14,917 bases of DNA from S012-113 sp039714715 (GTDB lineage Bacteria; Bacteroidota; Bacteroidia; Cytophagales; Cyclobacteriaceae), in the NCBI GenBank assembly GCA_039714715.1, contig JBDLIU010000093.1, forward strand, positions 1 to 14,917, written 5' to 3'. Positions within the stretch are counted from its first letter, which is position 1. Every line of letters begins with the position of its first letter. The position numbers and the translations under genes are program-made. Positions 1 through 6,502 of this stretch are shown in pieces. Under the pieces are notes generated by a model that worked only from the letters and a program-made list of their open reading frames with translations, did no database searches and was not told the DNA's origin.

Positions 1-951
1 TAATCGTTGTTTTAGATTACCAAGGCCTGTTCCACTCGATTTGGATCTTTCAACACTGTCTACCATTCCAATGTTGTTTTTAGTGGATAGAGCAATTGAG
101 CCGTCATTGATGTAGATACCGATATCTACAAAGGAGGAAGCAGTCTCTCCTTTAATACCATGTTTAAAACAATTCTCCACGATAGGAATAAATAAGAGTG
201 GGGCAATCATTTGTGCTCCAATTTCATCTGGCATGGTAAAATTGATTGTGTCCTTTTCGCTGATACGTAATTTTTGCAATTCGATATAGTTGGTAACAAA
301 ATCAATTTCTTTTTTGAGTTCTACTTTTTCATTATCAGATTCATAAATAATATAACGCATGCTGTCTGATAGTTTAATCAATGCTTCTGGGGCATTTTCA
401 TTTTTTTTCAATACCAGGGAATAAATGCTATTAAGGCTATTGAATAAAAAATGAGGATTAATTTGATTTTTTAGCGCCATAAGCTCGGCCTCAACCTTTT
501 CTTTTTGAGTTTTAACAAGCTTTGCTTCAGAATCTTTAAGAAGAAACCACGATTTAGATAGATGCAAAAGTGTAGTAATACCCACGAATATTATAAAATA
601 CTCAAGAGTTTGCCAGTAATTGAAGTATGAGATTAGATAGTATCCCGGGAATAACCACTCTACCAAATAGTCGAATAAGAAGATTTGCAGGTAACCTAAA
701 ATTCCCAGGCTTGCTACCAAATAAATTGCATATTGGAAATATAGACCTCTTTGAAAAAACCTGGGAATGAGTAAAAATAAGTTAATATACACTGACACAA
801 AAATAAAAATACTGAAGAGACCTGTGTATATAAAGTCAGTAGGAGAGATCTGACTTGATGCCTGGAAATGCATAAGCAGGATATATAAAGAAATACCCCA
901 GAAAACGATATGCTGGAGTACCCTTTTATTAATTATTTTGATAAAGTTCAT
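1..951 (-). CDS. LytS/YehU-type membrane sensor histidine kinase (C-terminus cut by window edge)
   Basis: The frame is open from an ATG at 951-949 to the window edge (317 codons), so the extreme C-terminus is missing. The first ~140 residues are hydrophobic with about four membrane segments. A short coiled coil follows, then the His_kinase (PF06580) signature: LKNQINPHFLFNSLNSIY with the phospho-acceptor His at about residue 167. Further on are an N-box (PIVENCFKHG) and a glycine box near the edge (SGTGLGNLKQRL). Kinases of this family autophosphorylate and usually pass the phosphate to a LytTR-type DNA-binding regulator, whose gene often follows directly; here that would lie beyond the left edge. 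The start is one base after the stop of the upstream lipoprotein gene (TAATATG), which suggests one transcript and translational coupling. Family assignment is firm; the signal sensed is unknown. Confidence 0.9.
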   Translation of the reverse strand, partial: MNFIKIINKRVLQHIVFWGISLYILLMHFQASSQISPTDFIYTGLFSIFIFVSVYINLFLLIPRFFQRGLYFQYAIYLVASLGILGYLQIFLFDYLVEWLFPGYYLISYFNYWQTLEYFIIFVGITTLLHLSKSWFLLKDSEAKLVKTQKEKVEAELMALKNQINPHFLFNSLNSIYSLVLKKNENAPEALIKLSDSMRYIIYESDNEKVELKKEIDFVTNYIELQKLRISEKDTINFTMPDEIGAQMIAPLLFIPIVENCFKHGIKGETASSFVDIGIYINDGSIALSTKNNIGMVDSVERSKSSGTGLGNLKQRL

Positions 952-952
952 A

Positions 953-1540
953 TTATAGCCTTCGATAACTATCGGATTCATTAAACGCATCTGTATCATC
1001 TGCATAGCGAGATACAAATTTCTGAAGATCATTGGTTGAAGCTGTGATTACTACATAATTGTCATCAGGCAACTCATGAGCTAATCGAACTCTGTTTTCT
1101 TTAAATAATGTAATTAATCTCTTACTATCAAATTCAGCCATACTAATGGTGTCTTCTTTTAATTCCAATTTAGTAAAAGAATGAGCTGGAATGAAGTTTT
1201 TCCAAAAGTTGTCTCCAATTTCTGAATCTTCCGTATTTGGATCATCATATGGGTACATATCAAAAAAATAGTGATTATCTAATTTAACGAGTCCTGCTTC
1301 AAAGTATATGGTGTCTTCAGCTTCATACCACATAAATCTATATTTCTTGTCTTTGATCGTGTCAATTCTAATATAATCCTTATCATCAATATTTTCCCAT
1401 ATACCAACTAAATCTAAATTCACAATAAGATCTTCTTCATGATAAAGAGGGTGAATAGAGAAGACCCCACAACCAATGAAGGCGACTAAACCAAGGATCA
1501 ATAAATTTCGAGTTATTGTTTTAAGATTTTTCATGACCAT
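953..1540 (-). CDS. Small lipoprotein of unknown function, upstream of LytS-type kinase
   Basis: The protein has 195 residues. Its N-terminus is a lipoprotein signal peptide: basic residues (K4, K7, R11), a hydrophobic stretch at 13-22, then F-I-G-C with Cys24 as the probable lipidation site. The mature part begins with an IHPLY..EDL..........G.W pattern. I recall similar starts in small Bacteroidota lipoproteins, but I cannot name a family with a known function. The rest is rich in Asp, Glu, Tyr and Trp and has no further membrane segment, so it should be anchored in the envelope by lipid. ATG codons at residues 1 and 3 are both possible starts; neither has a clear Shine-Dalgarno sequence. 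The gene ends one base before the kinase ATG, so it may feed an envelope signal to that kinase. That role is inference. Confidence 0.8.
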   Translation of the reverse strand: MVMKNLKTITRNLLILGLVAFIGCGVFSIHPLYHEEDLIVNLDLVGIWENIDDKDYIRIDTIKDKKYRFMWYEAEDTIYFEAGLVKLDNHYFFDMYPYDDPNTEDSEIGDNFWKNFIPAHSFTKLELKEDTISMAEFDSKRLITLFKENRVRLAHELPDDNYVVITASTNDLQKFVSRYADDTDAFNESDSYRRL

Positions 1541-1562
1541 ATTTTTAGATCAAATTGACTAA

Positions 1563-1676
1563 CAAAATGACTATTCTGCAAAAAAGATCGATGAACTGGA
1601 GAATTTTTGGGTTTACCATGACAATCCTGACGATTATGGTCAGGATTCGTCAATTATTTATTTTTCAAATGAATAA
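1563..1676 (+). pseudogene. Possible remnant coding frame without a start codon
   Basis: In the gap between the two divergent genes, one plus-strand frame is open for 37 codons. It is bounded by TAA at 1560-1562 and TAA at 1674-1676, and has no ATG, GTG or TTG to begin it. The translation looks like a real soluble protein end (for example DELENFWVYHDNPDDYG), rich in Asp, Tyr and Trp rather than the Lys/Phe/Ile/Leu expected from AT-rich noise. It may be the 3' end of a gene whose 5' part was lost when the lipoprotein gene came to lie beside it. I do not recognise the family, and chance cannot be excluded at this length. Confidence 0.25.
1623..1647. repeat. 9-bp perfect inverted repeat in divergent intergenic region
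   Basis: AATCCTGAC at 1623-1631 is repeated inverted as GTCAGGATT at 1639-1647, with a 7-base loop. Three more pairs (GAC/GTC) are possible beyond a one-base bulge. The plus strand is T-rich downstream (1653-1666). It could be an operator for either divergent gene, a leader hairpin of the racemase-like gene, or a leftover terminator of the remnant frame it lies in. The repeat is certain; the role is not. Confidence 0.45.
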
Positions 1677-1717
1677 TCTTGGGTAAACTTGCCAGTTCAA
1701 TGTAATCTGGTAATGAA

Positions 1718-2602
1718 ATGAATAAAAAGACTGTACTTTTCACCGATTCAGGCCTTGGAGGATTAACCATTATGGCAGACTTTGTTGAAAGGGTAAAAAA
1801 AGAAACCCTTCCTTTTGATTTAGACATAGTATTCTATAATGCTCAAAAATCACAATCAGAGGGTTACAAAGTGATGACTCCTGAAGAACAGGTCGAAACT
1901 TTTGAGAAGGTGCTCGTGTCGATGAAAGAGCGATATAATCCGGACTTATTAGCGATAGCCTGCAACTCTTTATCAGTAGTTTATTTTAAGACACCGACAT
2001 ACAAGAATGGAGACCTCAATGTTTTGGATATTGTAGAAGTTGGTAAAGACTTATTGAGCAAAGAGTTTGAGGTGCCGGTAATAGAAATTGCTATGCCAAC
2101 CACAGTTAAATCCAAATTGTACTCCAGTGATAAAAGGAACATGGTGTCGGTTGCTTCAGATATTATGTTACCCAATGCTATTGAAAACCATCCCGATTCT
2201 GATGTAACGGATAATATGCTAACCGAAATTTTCGAAAAAGCTGCTTCCAAAATGACCGATAACAGTATTAATCATAAGGAGGTTAAACTCTTTTTAGGTT
2301 GTACCCATTTCCCTATTATCAAGGATAAGTTCGTTGTAAATGCAAAGAAATTTAACTTTCAGATTGATGAGATTATCAATCCGAATGCTGTTTTATGTGA
2401 AGATGTGCTGAAGCAGATCAGGAGTTGGGGTGGTGAACTTAAAAACATGAATAACAGAAAACCGGATATTATTGTTAAGGTAATTTCAAGGACCAGATTC
2501 CGTGATAACGAAGTGATCAATATTGCCAAATTGCTGGATGGATTCTCACCACAAACGGCAGCAGCTTTGAGAGGTTATGAGTTAATACCTGATTTGTTCT
2601 AG
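1718..2602 (+). CDS. Glutamate/aspartate racemase family protein (divergent MurI-like)
   Basis: The protein has 294 residues, against about 265 for typical MurI. It keeps the marks of the cofactor-independent two-cysteine racemases: an N-terminal DSGLGGLT loop (residues 10-17), a first cysteine in IACNS (Cys82), and a second cysteine in LGCTHFP (Cys195, with His197). In this family the two cysteines remove and return the alpha proton, interconverting L- and D-glutamate for peptidoglycan in the cytosol. It departs from classical MurI in two places. The usual PYG substrate-binding region reads YNAQKSQSEGYKVMTPEEQ, and the usual ACNT is ACNS followed by LSVVYF. It may therefore be a paralogue with another substrate, so I give no murI symbol. 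The ATG at 1718 is used; an ATG at 1713 is out of frame. It is transcribed alone, convergent with the receiver gene after a 37-base gap with no obvious terminator. Confidence 0.8.
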   Translation: MNKKTVLFTDSGLGGLTIMADFVERVKKETLPFDLDIVFYNAQKSQSEGYKVMTPEEQVETFEKVLVSMKERYNPDLLAIACNSLSVVYFKTPTYKNGDLNVLDIVEVGKDLLSKEFEVPVIEIAMPTTVKSKLYSSDKRNMVSVASDIMLPNAIENHPDSDVTDNMLTEIFEKAASKMTDNSINHKEVKLFLGCTHFPIIKDKFVVNAKKFNFQIDEIINPNAVLCEDVLKQIRSWGGELKNMNNRKPDIIVKVISRTRFRDNEVINIAKLLDGFSPQTAAALRGYELIPDLF

Positions 2603-2639
2603 AATGGCTCGGTGCTATTAACCTGTTAAAGATTTAATA

Positions 2640-3017
2640 TTAGAGGTTATCTTGTAAAACCTCTCTAAGAGCCTCTTCATTAATCGGTTTAGTAATAAAC
2701 CCATCAAAGCCTGTTGATTCTGCCAACGAGCGTGACTCCTGCGTGGCAAAGGCAGTTTGAGCAATTACAGCTAATTCAGGACGAAACTCTTTAATTAGTT
2801 GAGTTGCTTCAAAACCATTCATAACCGGCATTTTTAAATCCATCAAAACAATATCAATATCAGGATCATCTTTACAAATCTCAACTGCTTTTTCGCCATG
2901 GTTTGCTCTTATAGGTATGAAGTTATCCTCAAAAAAATCCAGCATGGTTTCTATAACTGCATAGTTTAAATCTTCATCTTCGACCACCAGGATTTTATAT
3001 GTTTTTGAACCTTTCAT
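2640..3017 (-). CDS. Single-domain response regulator (CheY-like receiver)
   Basis: From the ATG at 3017 this is a 125-residue receiver domain with no output domain. It has the acidic pocket (Glu13, Asp14), the phospho-acceptor Asp60 in LMDLKMP, the switch Thr88 and the invariant Lys110 in TKP. Phosphorylation of Asp60 should change its binding to a partner protein or pass phosphate on. A TTG start seven codons upstream (3038) is possible but would overlap the kinase gene. The ATG lies exactly one base after the kinase stop (TAAGATG), so I prefer it. The neighbouring PAS kinase is the obvious phosphodonor, and the pair looks like a hybrid kinase split into two chains. No downstream effector is visible. 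Confidence 0.92.
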   Translation of the reverse strand: MKGSKTYKILVVEDEDLNYAVIETMLDFFEDNFIPIRANHGEKAVEICKDDPDIDIVLMDLKMPVMNGFEATQLIKEFRPELAVIAQTAFATQESRSLAESTGFDGFITKPINEEALREVLQDNL

Positions 3018-3018
3018 C

Positions 3019-4722
3019 TTAAGTTCTTGATTTGACAAATCTTTGAGATTTTAACGATGGTAGCTTAAATGGAATTGTCACATAAAATGTAGATCCTTTT
3101 CCTTTCTCAGAATTCAGTCTAATGCTACCTCCAAGTAACTTAGCATGCTCCTTCGCGATCGATAACCCCAGGCCCAATCCACCAACCTTTTGAGATAATT
3201 CTTTTTCTTCCTGAGAAAATCGTTCAAATATGATGTTCTGTTTTTCTGGTCTAATTCCAATACCTGTGTCTTTTACATAAATAGCTAGTTTCCCTTCTTC
3301 CAGTTTGTATCCAAATTCAATATAACCGTCACTGGTAAACTTGAAAGCATTTTCCAGCAGATTGCTTACTATTCTGTTTAGTTTGGTTTTATCAGTAATG
3401 ATAATGCTGTTAGTATCCGGTAGTCCTTTTTTTAGGATTAAAGGAATATTGTTCTTGATAGACTTTAGTTCAAAAACAGAGAACAATTCTTGTAGTAAAT
3501 CATTTACATTAACCTCTTCCTCCAGTAATGCAGTTTGATTTGATCCAAGTTTTGAGATTTCCAGGATATCATCAATTATTTGAAGTAATTGGTGCCCACT
3601 ATTTTGAATGATATTGATATATTCTACTCTTTGCTCGTCAGTGACATTTGGTTTTTTTAGAAAATTCGAAAAGCCTAATATACCATTTAAAGGAGTTCTT
3701 ACTTCATGAGACATATTATCGAAGAATTCAGATTTTAACCGATCACTCTCTTCAGCCTTTTCCTTAGCATTTATTAATTCTTGTTCAATTTCTTTTTTTT
3801 CGGTAGTGTCCAGAACAATTCCATCAACCCCGAGAAATATATTGTCATCATCAAACAAGGAAGTCTTATAATCCACTATATAACGGATAGATCTATCATT
3901 AGCAATAATGCGGTATTCCTGTATTACACTGGTTTGGTTTTTCTCGAGAATTTTACTTTGATCTAAAACATTTTCCTTATCCTCAGGTAATATTAAATCA
4001 ATCCAATTTAATTTACCCTGAAGAAAATCTTCTGTCTCATAACCACAGACCAGTTTGCTATTATTGATAACTTTCACTGACCAATCAGGATTGGAGCGAT
4101 ATGTCATCCCCGGAATATTTTGAACCATACTTCGCTGAATTATTTCATTTTCTTCTGCCTTTTCTCTTTCAATAATTAGTTCTTCCGTTAGAAATTGATA
4201 TTCCTTGTTGAGCTCAGCATATTTTTCGGTTTGATTCCTTAGTTTTTCTTCTTCTTCTTTTTGTTTAGATATATCTGTAATAGAAACAATACATGTTTTA
4301 AAGTCATCAATAATTACTAGTTGAATTATTGCTGGCAGTATTGTCCCATCGGTTTTAACAAATTCAGTTGAGCTTCTAAATTCTGTTAAATTGTTGGCAA
4401 TAGAACATAATTCATTCTTAAAGGTTTCATATGACACATCATTAAAATTCTTACTAATGTTAGAGGCTAAATCATCTTTGCTTTTAAAACCAAAAAGATC
4501 TAGCGAAACCTTATTTACATTCTTAATGATAATAGTTTTAGCACACTTTTCAACAAAATCAGGATTACTATCCAGATAAAGCTTAAGATTTTCAACTTCT
4601 TTCTTTTTCTTATCAAGCAACGCTTTTAAATTGCTTATATCTTCTTCCCATAGAGAAACAGGATTGAGATCAAAAAGTTTAAAAAACTTCTTTTCAAACT
4701 CCTTTTCTTTATCGGCTTCCAT
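3019..4722 (-). CDS. Cytosolic PAS-PAS sensor histidine kinase
   Basis: The protein has 567 residues and no membrane segment or signal peptide, so it should sense an intracellular cue. In order: a charged N-terminus with a short coiled coil (about 1-45), a PAS-like domain (about 50-155, ending in ITDISKQKEEEEK), a helical linker, a second PAS domain (about 195-312, ending in VLDTTEKKE), HisKA with the phospho-acceptor His339 in SHEVRTPLNG, and an HATPase_c domain. The last has an N-box (NLLENAFKF), a DTGIGI loop near 485 and a GLGLGLS lid near 515-521. All kinase motifs are intact. It lacks a fused receiver, but a stand-alone receiver gene starts one base after its stop. No clear promoter is seen in the 223 bases upstream, which are shared with the divergent lipoprotein gene. 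Confidence 0.93.
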   Translation of the reverse strand: MEADKEKEFEKKFFKLFDLNPVSLWEEDISNLKALLDKKKKEVENLKLYLDSNPDFVEKCAKTIIIKNVNKVSLDLFGFKSKDDLASNISKNFNDVSYETFKNELCSIANNLTEFRSSTEFVKTDGTILPAIIQLVIIDDFKTCIVSITDISKQKEEEEKLRNQTEKYAELNKEYQFLTEELIIEREKAEENEIIQRSMVQNIPGMTYRSNPDWSVKVINNSKLVCGYETEDFLQGKLNWIDLILPEDKENVLDQSKILEKNQTSVIQEYRIIANDRSIRYIVDYKTSLFDDDNIFLGVDGIVLDTTEKKEIEQELINAKEKAEESDRLKSEFFDNMSHEVRTPLNGILGFSNFLKKPNVTDEQRVEYINIIQNSGHQLLQIIDDILEISKLGSNQTALLEEEVNVNDLLQELFSVFELKSIKNNIPLILKKGLPDTNSIIITDKTKLNRIVSNLLENAFKFTSDGYIEFGYKLEEGKLAIYVKDTGIGIRPEKQNIIFERFSQEEKELSQKVGGLGLGLSIAKEHAKLLGGSIRLNSEKGKGSTFYVTIPFKLPSLKSQRFVKSRT

Positions 4723-4945
4723 TATGCTTTACAAGTTTTAAAAAATGAGATTCGTAAAAGTATTAATTTATATCAACATTCATATAATCTGATAGTTTGA
4801 TGTTTACATTAATTAGGGTTTAAAAGAAAACAAACAGAAAGATATGATTATATGGTTACAAAGTAAGTTGTGAAGGTATTTAGATTTGTGTTATTTTGTA
4901 CTAAAACTTATTATATCTCAATAAATTATCACTAAACAACAAACA
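4723..4945. other. Divergent intergenic region, AT-rich
   Basis: This gap separates the PAS kinase (leftward) from the lipoprotein (rightward), so it must hold both promoters. It is very AT-rich. I see no RNA gene, no strong hairpin and no protein-like reading frame. The only promoter-like match is listed separately. Confidence 0.6.
4881..4888 (+). promoter_or_regulatory. Possible Bacteroidota -7 element upstream of surface lipoprotein gene
   Basis: TAGATTTG fits the Bacteroidota -7 consensus TAnnTTTG and would place the transcription start about 50 bases before the ATG at 4946. No good TTTG -33 element is seen at the usual spacing, so the match may be chance in AT-rich DNA. Confidence 0.3.
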
Positions 4946-6223
4946 ATGAAATCTGGTAAATATCACTTTCTGTTGGCAATTATAATAACGGGTGTTTTGT
5001 TTCAGGCTTGTAATAAAGATGAGCCTAATCCCACAGGGATTGTAAAAGGAATAATTACTGATGGAAGCTCATCAGCAGCACTGGAAGGAGTGAGAGTTGC
5101 ATTATTTGATGCGAATACAAACCAAACTGTTGGTAATGTATTAACTACTACAGTTGATGGAGCTTATTCATTTACTGTGGCTGGTGGAAGTTATTACCTG
5201 AAGCTAGCAAAGCAGGGATACACTGATGTGCCGGTTCGAGGTTCAAGCGCGATCCCTTTTACGGTTACCAATGACAGCGAGCTGGATAATCCGGTTGAAA
5301 TGTTTGTAAGCAGCGATACCAATATAGGATGGATTTCCGGTAAATTAAACTCTTTTGATGTTTCATTGTTGGGTACGCTGGTGGTTGCCAGCAATGGGTC
5401 TACCGGATACTCTACAGTAGCTGATTTTGACGGAAATTATGTGATTTACAATGTGCCTGCAGACACCTATGTAGTGAAAGCCTGGAAAGTAGGGATGAAC
5501 TCATCTGAGTCTGGAGCGGTAGTAACTGCAGATACTGAAACAGCTGAGGTTAATTTACAAGTTACCAATACAGAAGGTGTTACTGTGTCGGGCACGGTTA
5601 CATTTCTTGCAACTGCTAATTTAGAAGTTGATGTGGCACTGACTCATCCTGATACCGGAGAAACAATTCCCGGATTAGCCACAACAACGAGTGGCACTAA
5701 TTATTCTTTAGAAAATGTGCCTATTGGAGTGTTTCTTGCAAGAGCTTCTTTTGCCAATGATGGCATCGTAATGGATCCTGATTGGATAGTTAAAAATGGC
5801 GAACCCACAGTACATGTTTTAGAAAATAATGTAACAAGAGACTTTAGCGTTACCGGAGCCGTAAGCCTTGCAGCTCCTACTAATGACGCTTCAACAACAA
5901 TTCCTGTGAGCACATCCAGTACACCAACATTTAGCTGGTCAGATTACTCAAGTACTTCAGATTACGTGATTGAGGTATCTGATGCCAATGGTAATGTGAT
6001 TTGGGGTGGGTTTACTGAATTTTGGGCTGCTAAGAACATTGTTATCCCATCTTCTCAAACAAGTATCGATTTTAATTCAGACGGAAACGCTAGCGCAGGC
6101 TTAGAAAGCGGAAAAGTTTATCGATGGAGGATTTATGCAAGTAAAGATAATGTTCAATCACCCACAGGTTGGGAGTTGATTTCTGTTAGTGAAGATCAAA
6201 GAGGATTGATAATTATTGAATAG
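4946..6223 (+). CDS. Surface lipoprotein with carboxypeptidase-regulatory-like repeats and Fn3-like end
   Basis: The protein has 425 residues. A signal peptide (residues 1-21) ends in L-F-Q-A before Cys22, the probable lipidation site. Cys22 is followed by N-K-D-E, which fits the Bacteroidota lipoprotein export signal that sends lipoproteins to the cell surface. The mature protein looks all-beta. There are about three transthyretin-like modules of the CarboxypepD_reg type (roughly 31-115, 125-205, 210-300). Each has a G.V.G......G..V....... start and a Y.(F/L/I)..(V/I)......V.A closing strand. A last module (about 303-425) opens with an Fn3-like P.......T.P.F.WS and YVIEV pattern. No catalytic domain is visible, so adhesion, scaffolding or ligand binding is more likely than an enzyme activity. 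It stands alone, flanked by a divergent kinase and a repeat element with a terminator. Confidence 0.85.
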   Translation: MKSGKYHFLLAIIITGVLFQACNKDEPNPTGIVKGIITDGSSSAALEGVRVALFDANTNQTVGNVLTTTVDGAYSFTVAGGSYYLKLAKQGYTDVPVRGSSAIPFTVTNDSELDNPVEMFVSSDTNIGWISGKLNSFDVSLLGTLVVASNGSTGYSTVADFDGNYVIYNVPADTYVVKAWKVGMNSSESGAVVTADTETAEVNLQVTNTEGVTVSGTVTFLATANLEVDVALTHPDTGETIPGLATTTSGTNYSLENVPIGVFLARASFANDGIVMDPDWIVKNGEPTVHVLENNVTRDFSVTGAVSLAAPTNDASTTIPVSTSSTPTFSWSDYSSTSDYVIEVSDANGNVIWGGFTEFWAAKNIVIPSSQTSIDFNSDGNASAGLESGKVYRWRIYASKDNVQSPTGWELISVSEDQRGLIIIE

Positions 6224-6329
6224 AAATAAAATATTAATCTAACGTGAGCTCGACACAAGAGACCAACAAAAAACGCTAATCCGTCACTCAGAGGACTATT
6301 CATTGGAGCGAAGCGAAATTAATAGACCC

Positions 6330-6345
6330 TGCCTGCCGGCAGGCA
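6330..6345. repeat. 16-bp perfect palindrome inside the intergenic element
   Basis: TGCCTGCCGGCAGGCA reads identically on both strands. It lies between the inner arms of the larger element, and related CCTGCC/GGCAGG words recur in the terminator-like hairpin near 6421-6442. It could be the tip of a long cruciform, or an insertion of a second short repeat type. Confidence 0.8.
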
Positions 6346-6420
6346 CGGCGTGGAGTCCCCATATTGGGATTCCTACGGCTTAACAACACACAAATCCATC
6401 CCAGGAAGCCTCTGAATGAC

Positions 6421-6448
6421 GCCCGCCTGCGGAACGGGCAGGTTTTTT
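6421..6448 (+). terminator. Terminator-like hairpin, probably bidirectional with 6264-6294
   Basis: GCCCG (6421-6425) pairs with CGGGC (6435-6439) across a 9-base loop, and six T follow at 6443-6448. This would end transcription of the surface lipoprotein gene. On the minus strand, the long hairpin of the same element is followed by six T (complement of 6268-6273), so it could also end the kinase transcript arriving from the right. Confidence 0.6.
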
Positions 6449-6502
6449 GTTGTGTTTTAAGTTTTTGTTATATCGAACTGACGTTAATATAAGTAAGATT
6501 AA

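Larger units (their letters stand above)
6240..6486. repeat. Nested inverted-repeat element filling the convergent intergenic gap (MITE- or REP-like)
   Basis: Three sets of inverted repeats are nested around a GC-rich centre. The outer arms, TAACGTGAGCTCGA (6240-6253) against TCGAACTGACGTTA (6473-6486), match at 12 of 14 positions. The middle arms, CAACAAAAAAC (6264-6274) against GTTTTTTGTTG (6442-6452), are perfect over 11. The inner arms, CGTCACTCAGAGG (6282-6294) against CCTCTGAATGACG (6409-6421), match at 12 of 13. The element starts 17 bases after one stop codon and ends 16 bases before the other. It has no coding capacity and is far more GC-rich than its surroundings. Similar 'GTCAGTTCGA' and 'GTCATTCAGAG' arms are, as I recall, common intergenic repeats in Bacteroidota. 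No clear target-site duplication is seen. Confidence 0.75.

Noticed and set aside
1567..1689. 40-codon plus-strand frame starting at ATG 1567
   Set aside because: Its translation is rich in Met, Ile, Arg and Phe like random AT-rich sequence, has no ribosome-binding site and competes with the more protein-like frame over the same bases.
1981..2250. Minus-strand open frame opposite the racemase-like gene
   Set aside because: The plus-strand frame has catalytic motifs on both sides of this stretch; the antisense product looks like hydrophobic noise.
3018..3038. TTG start for the receiver, adding seven residues
   Set aside because: It would overlap the kinase gene, and the ATG at 3017 gives a complete receiver domain one base after the kinase stop.
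6240..6486. Complete insertion sequence or CRISPR array
   Set aside because: There is no transposase frame and no regularly spaced direct repeat; only inverted repeats and a palindrome are present.
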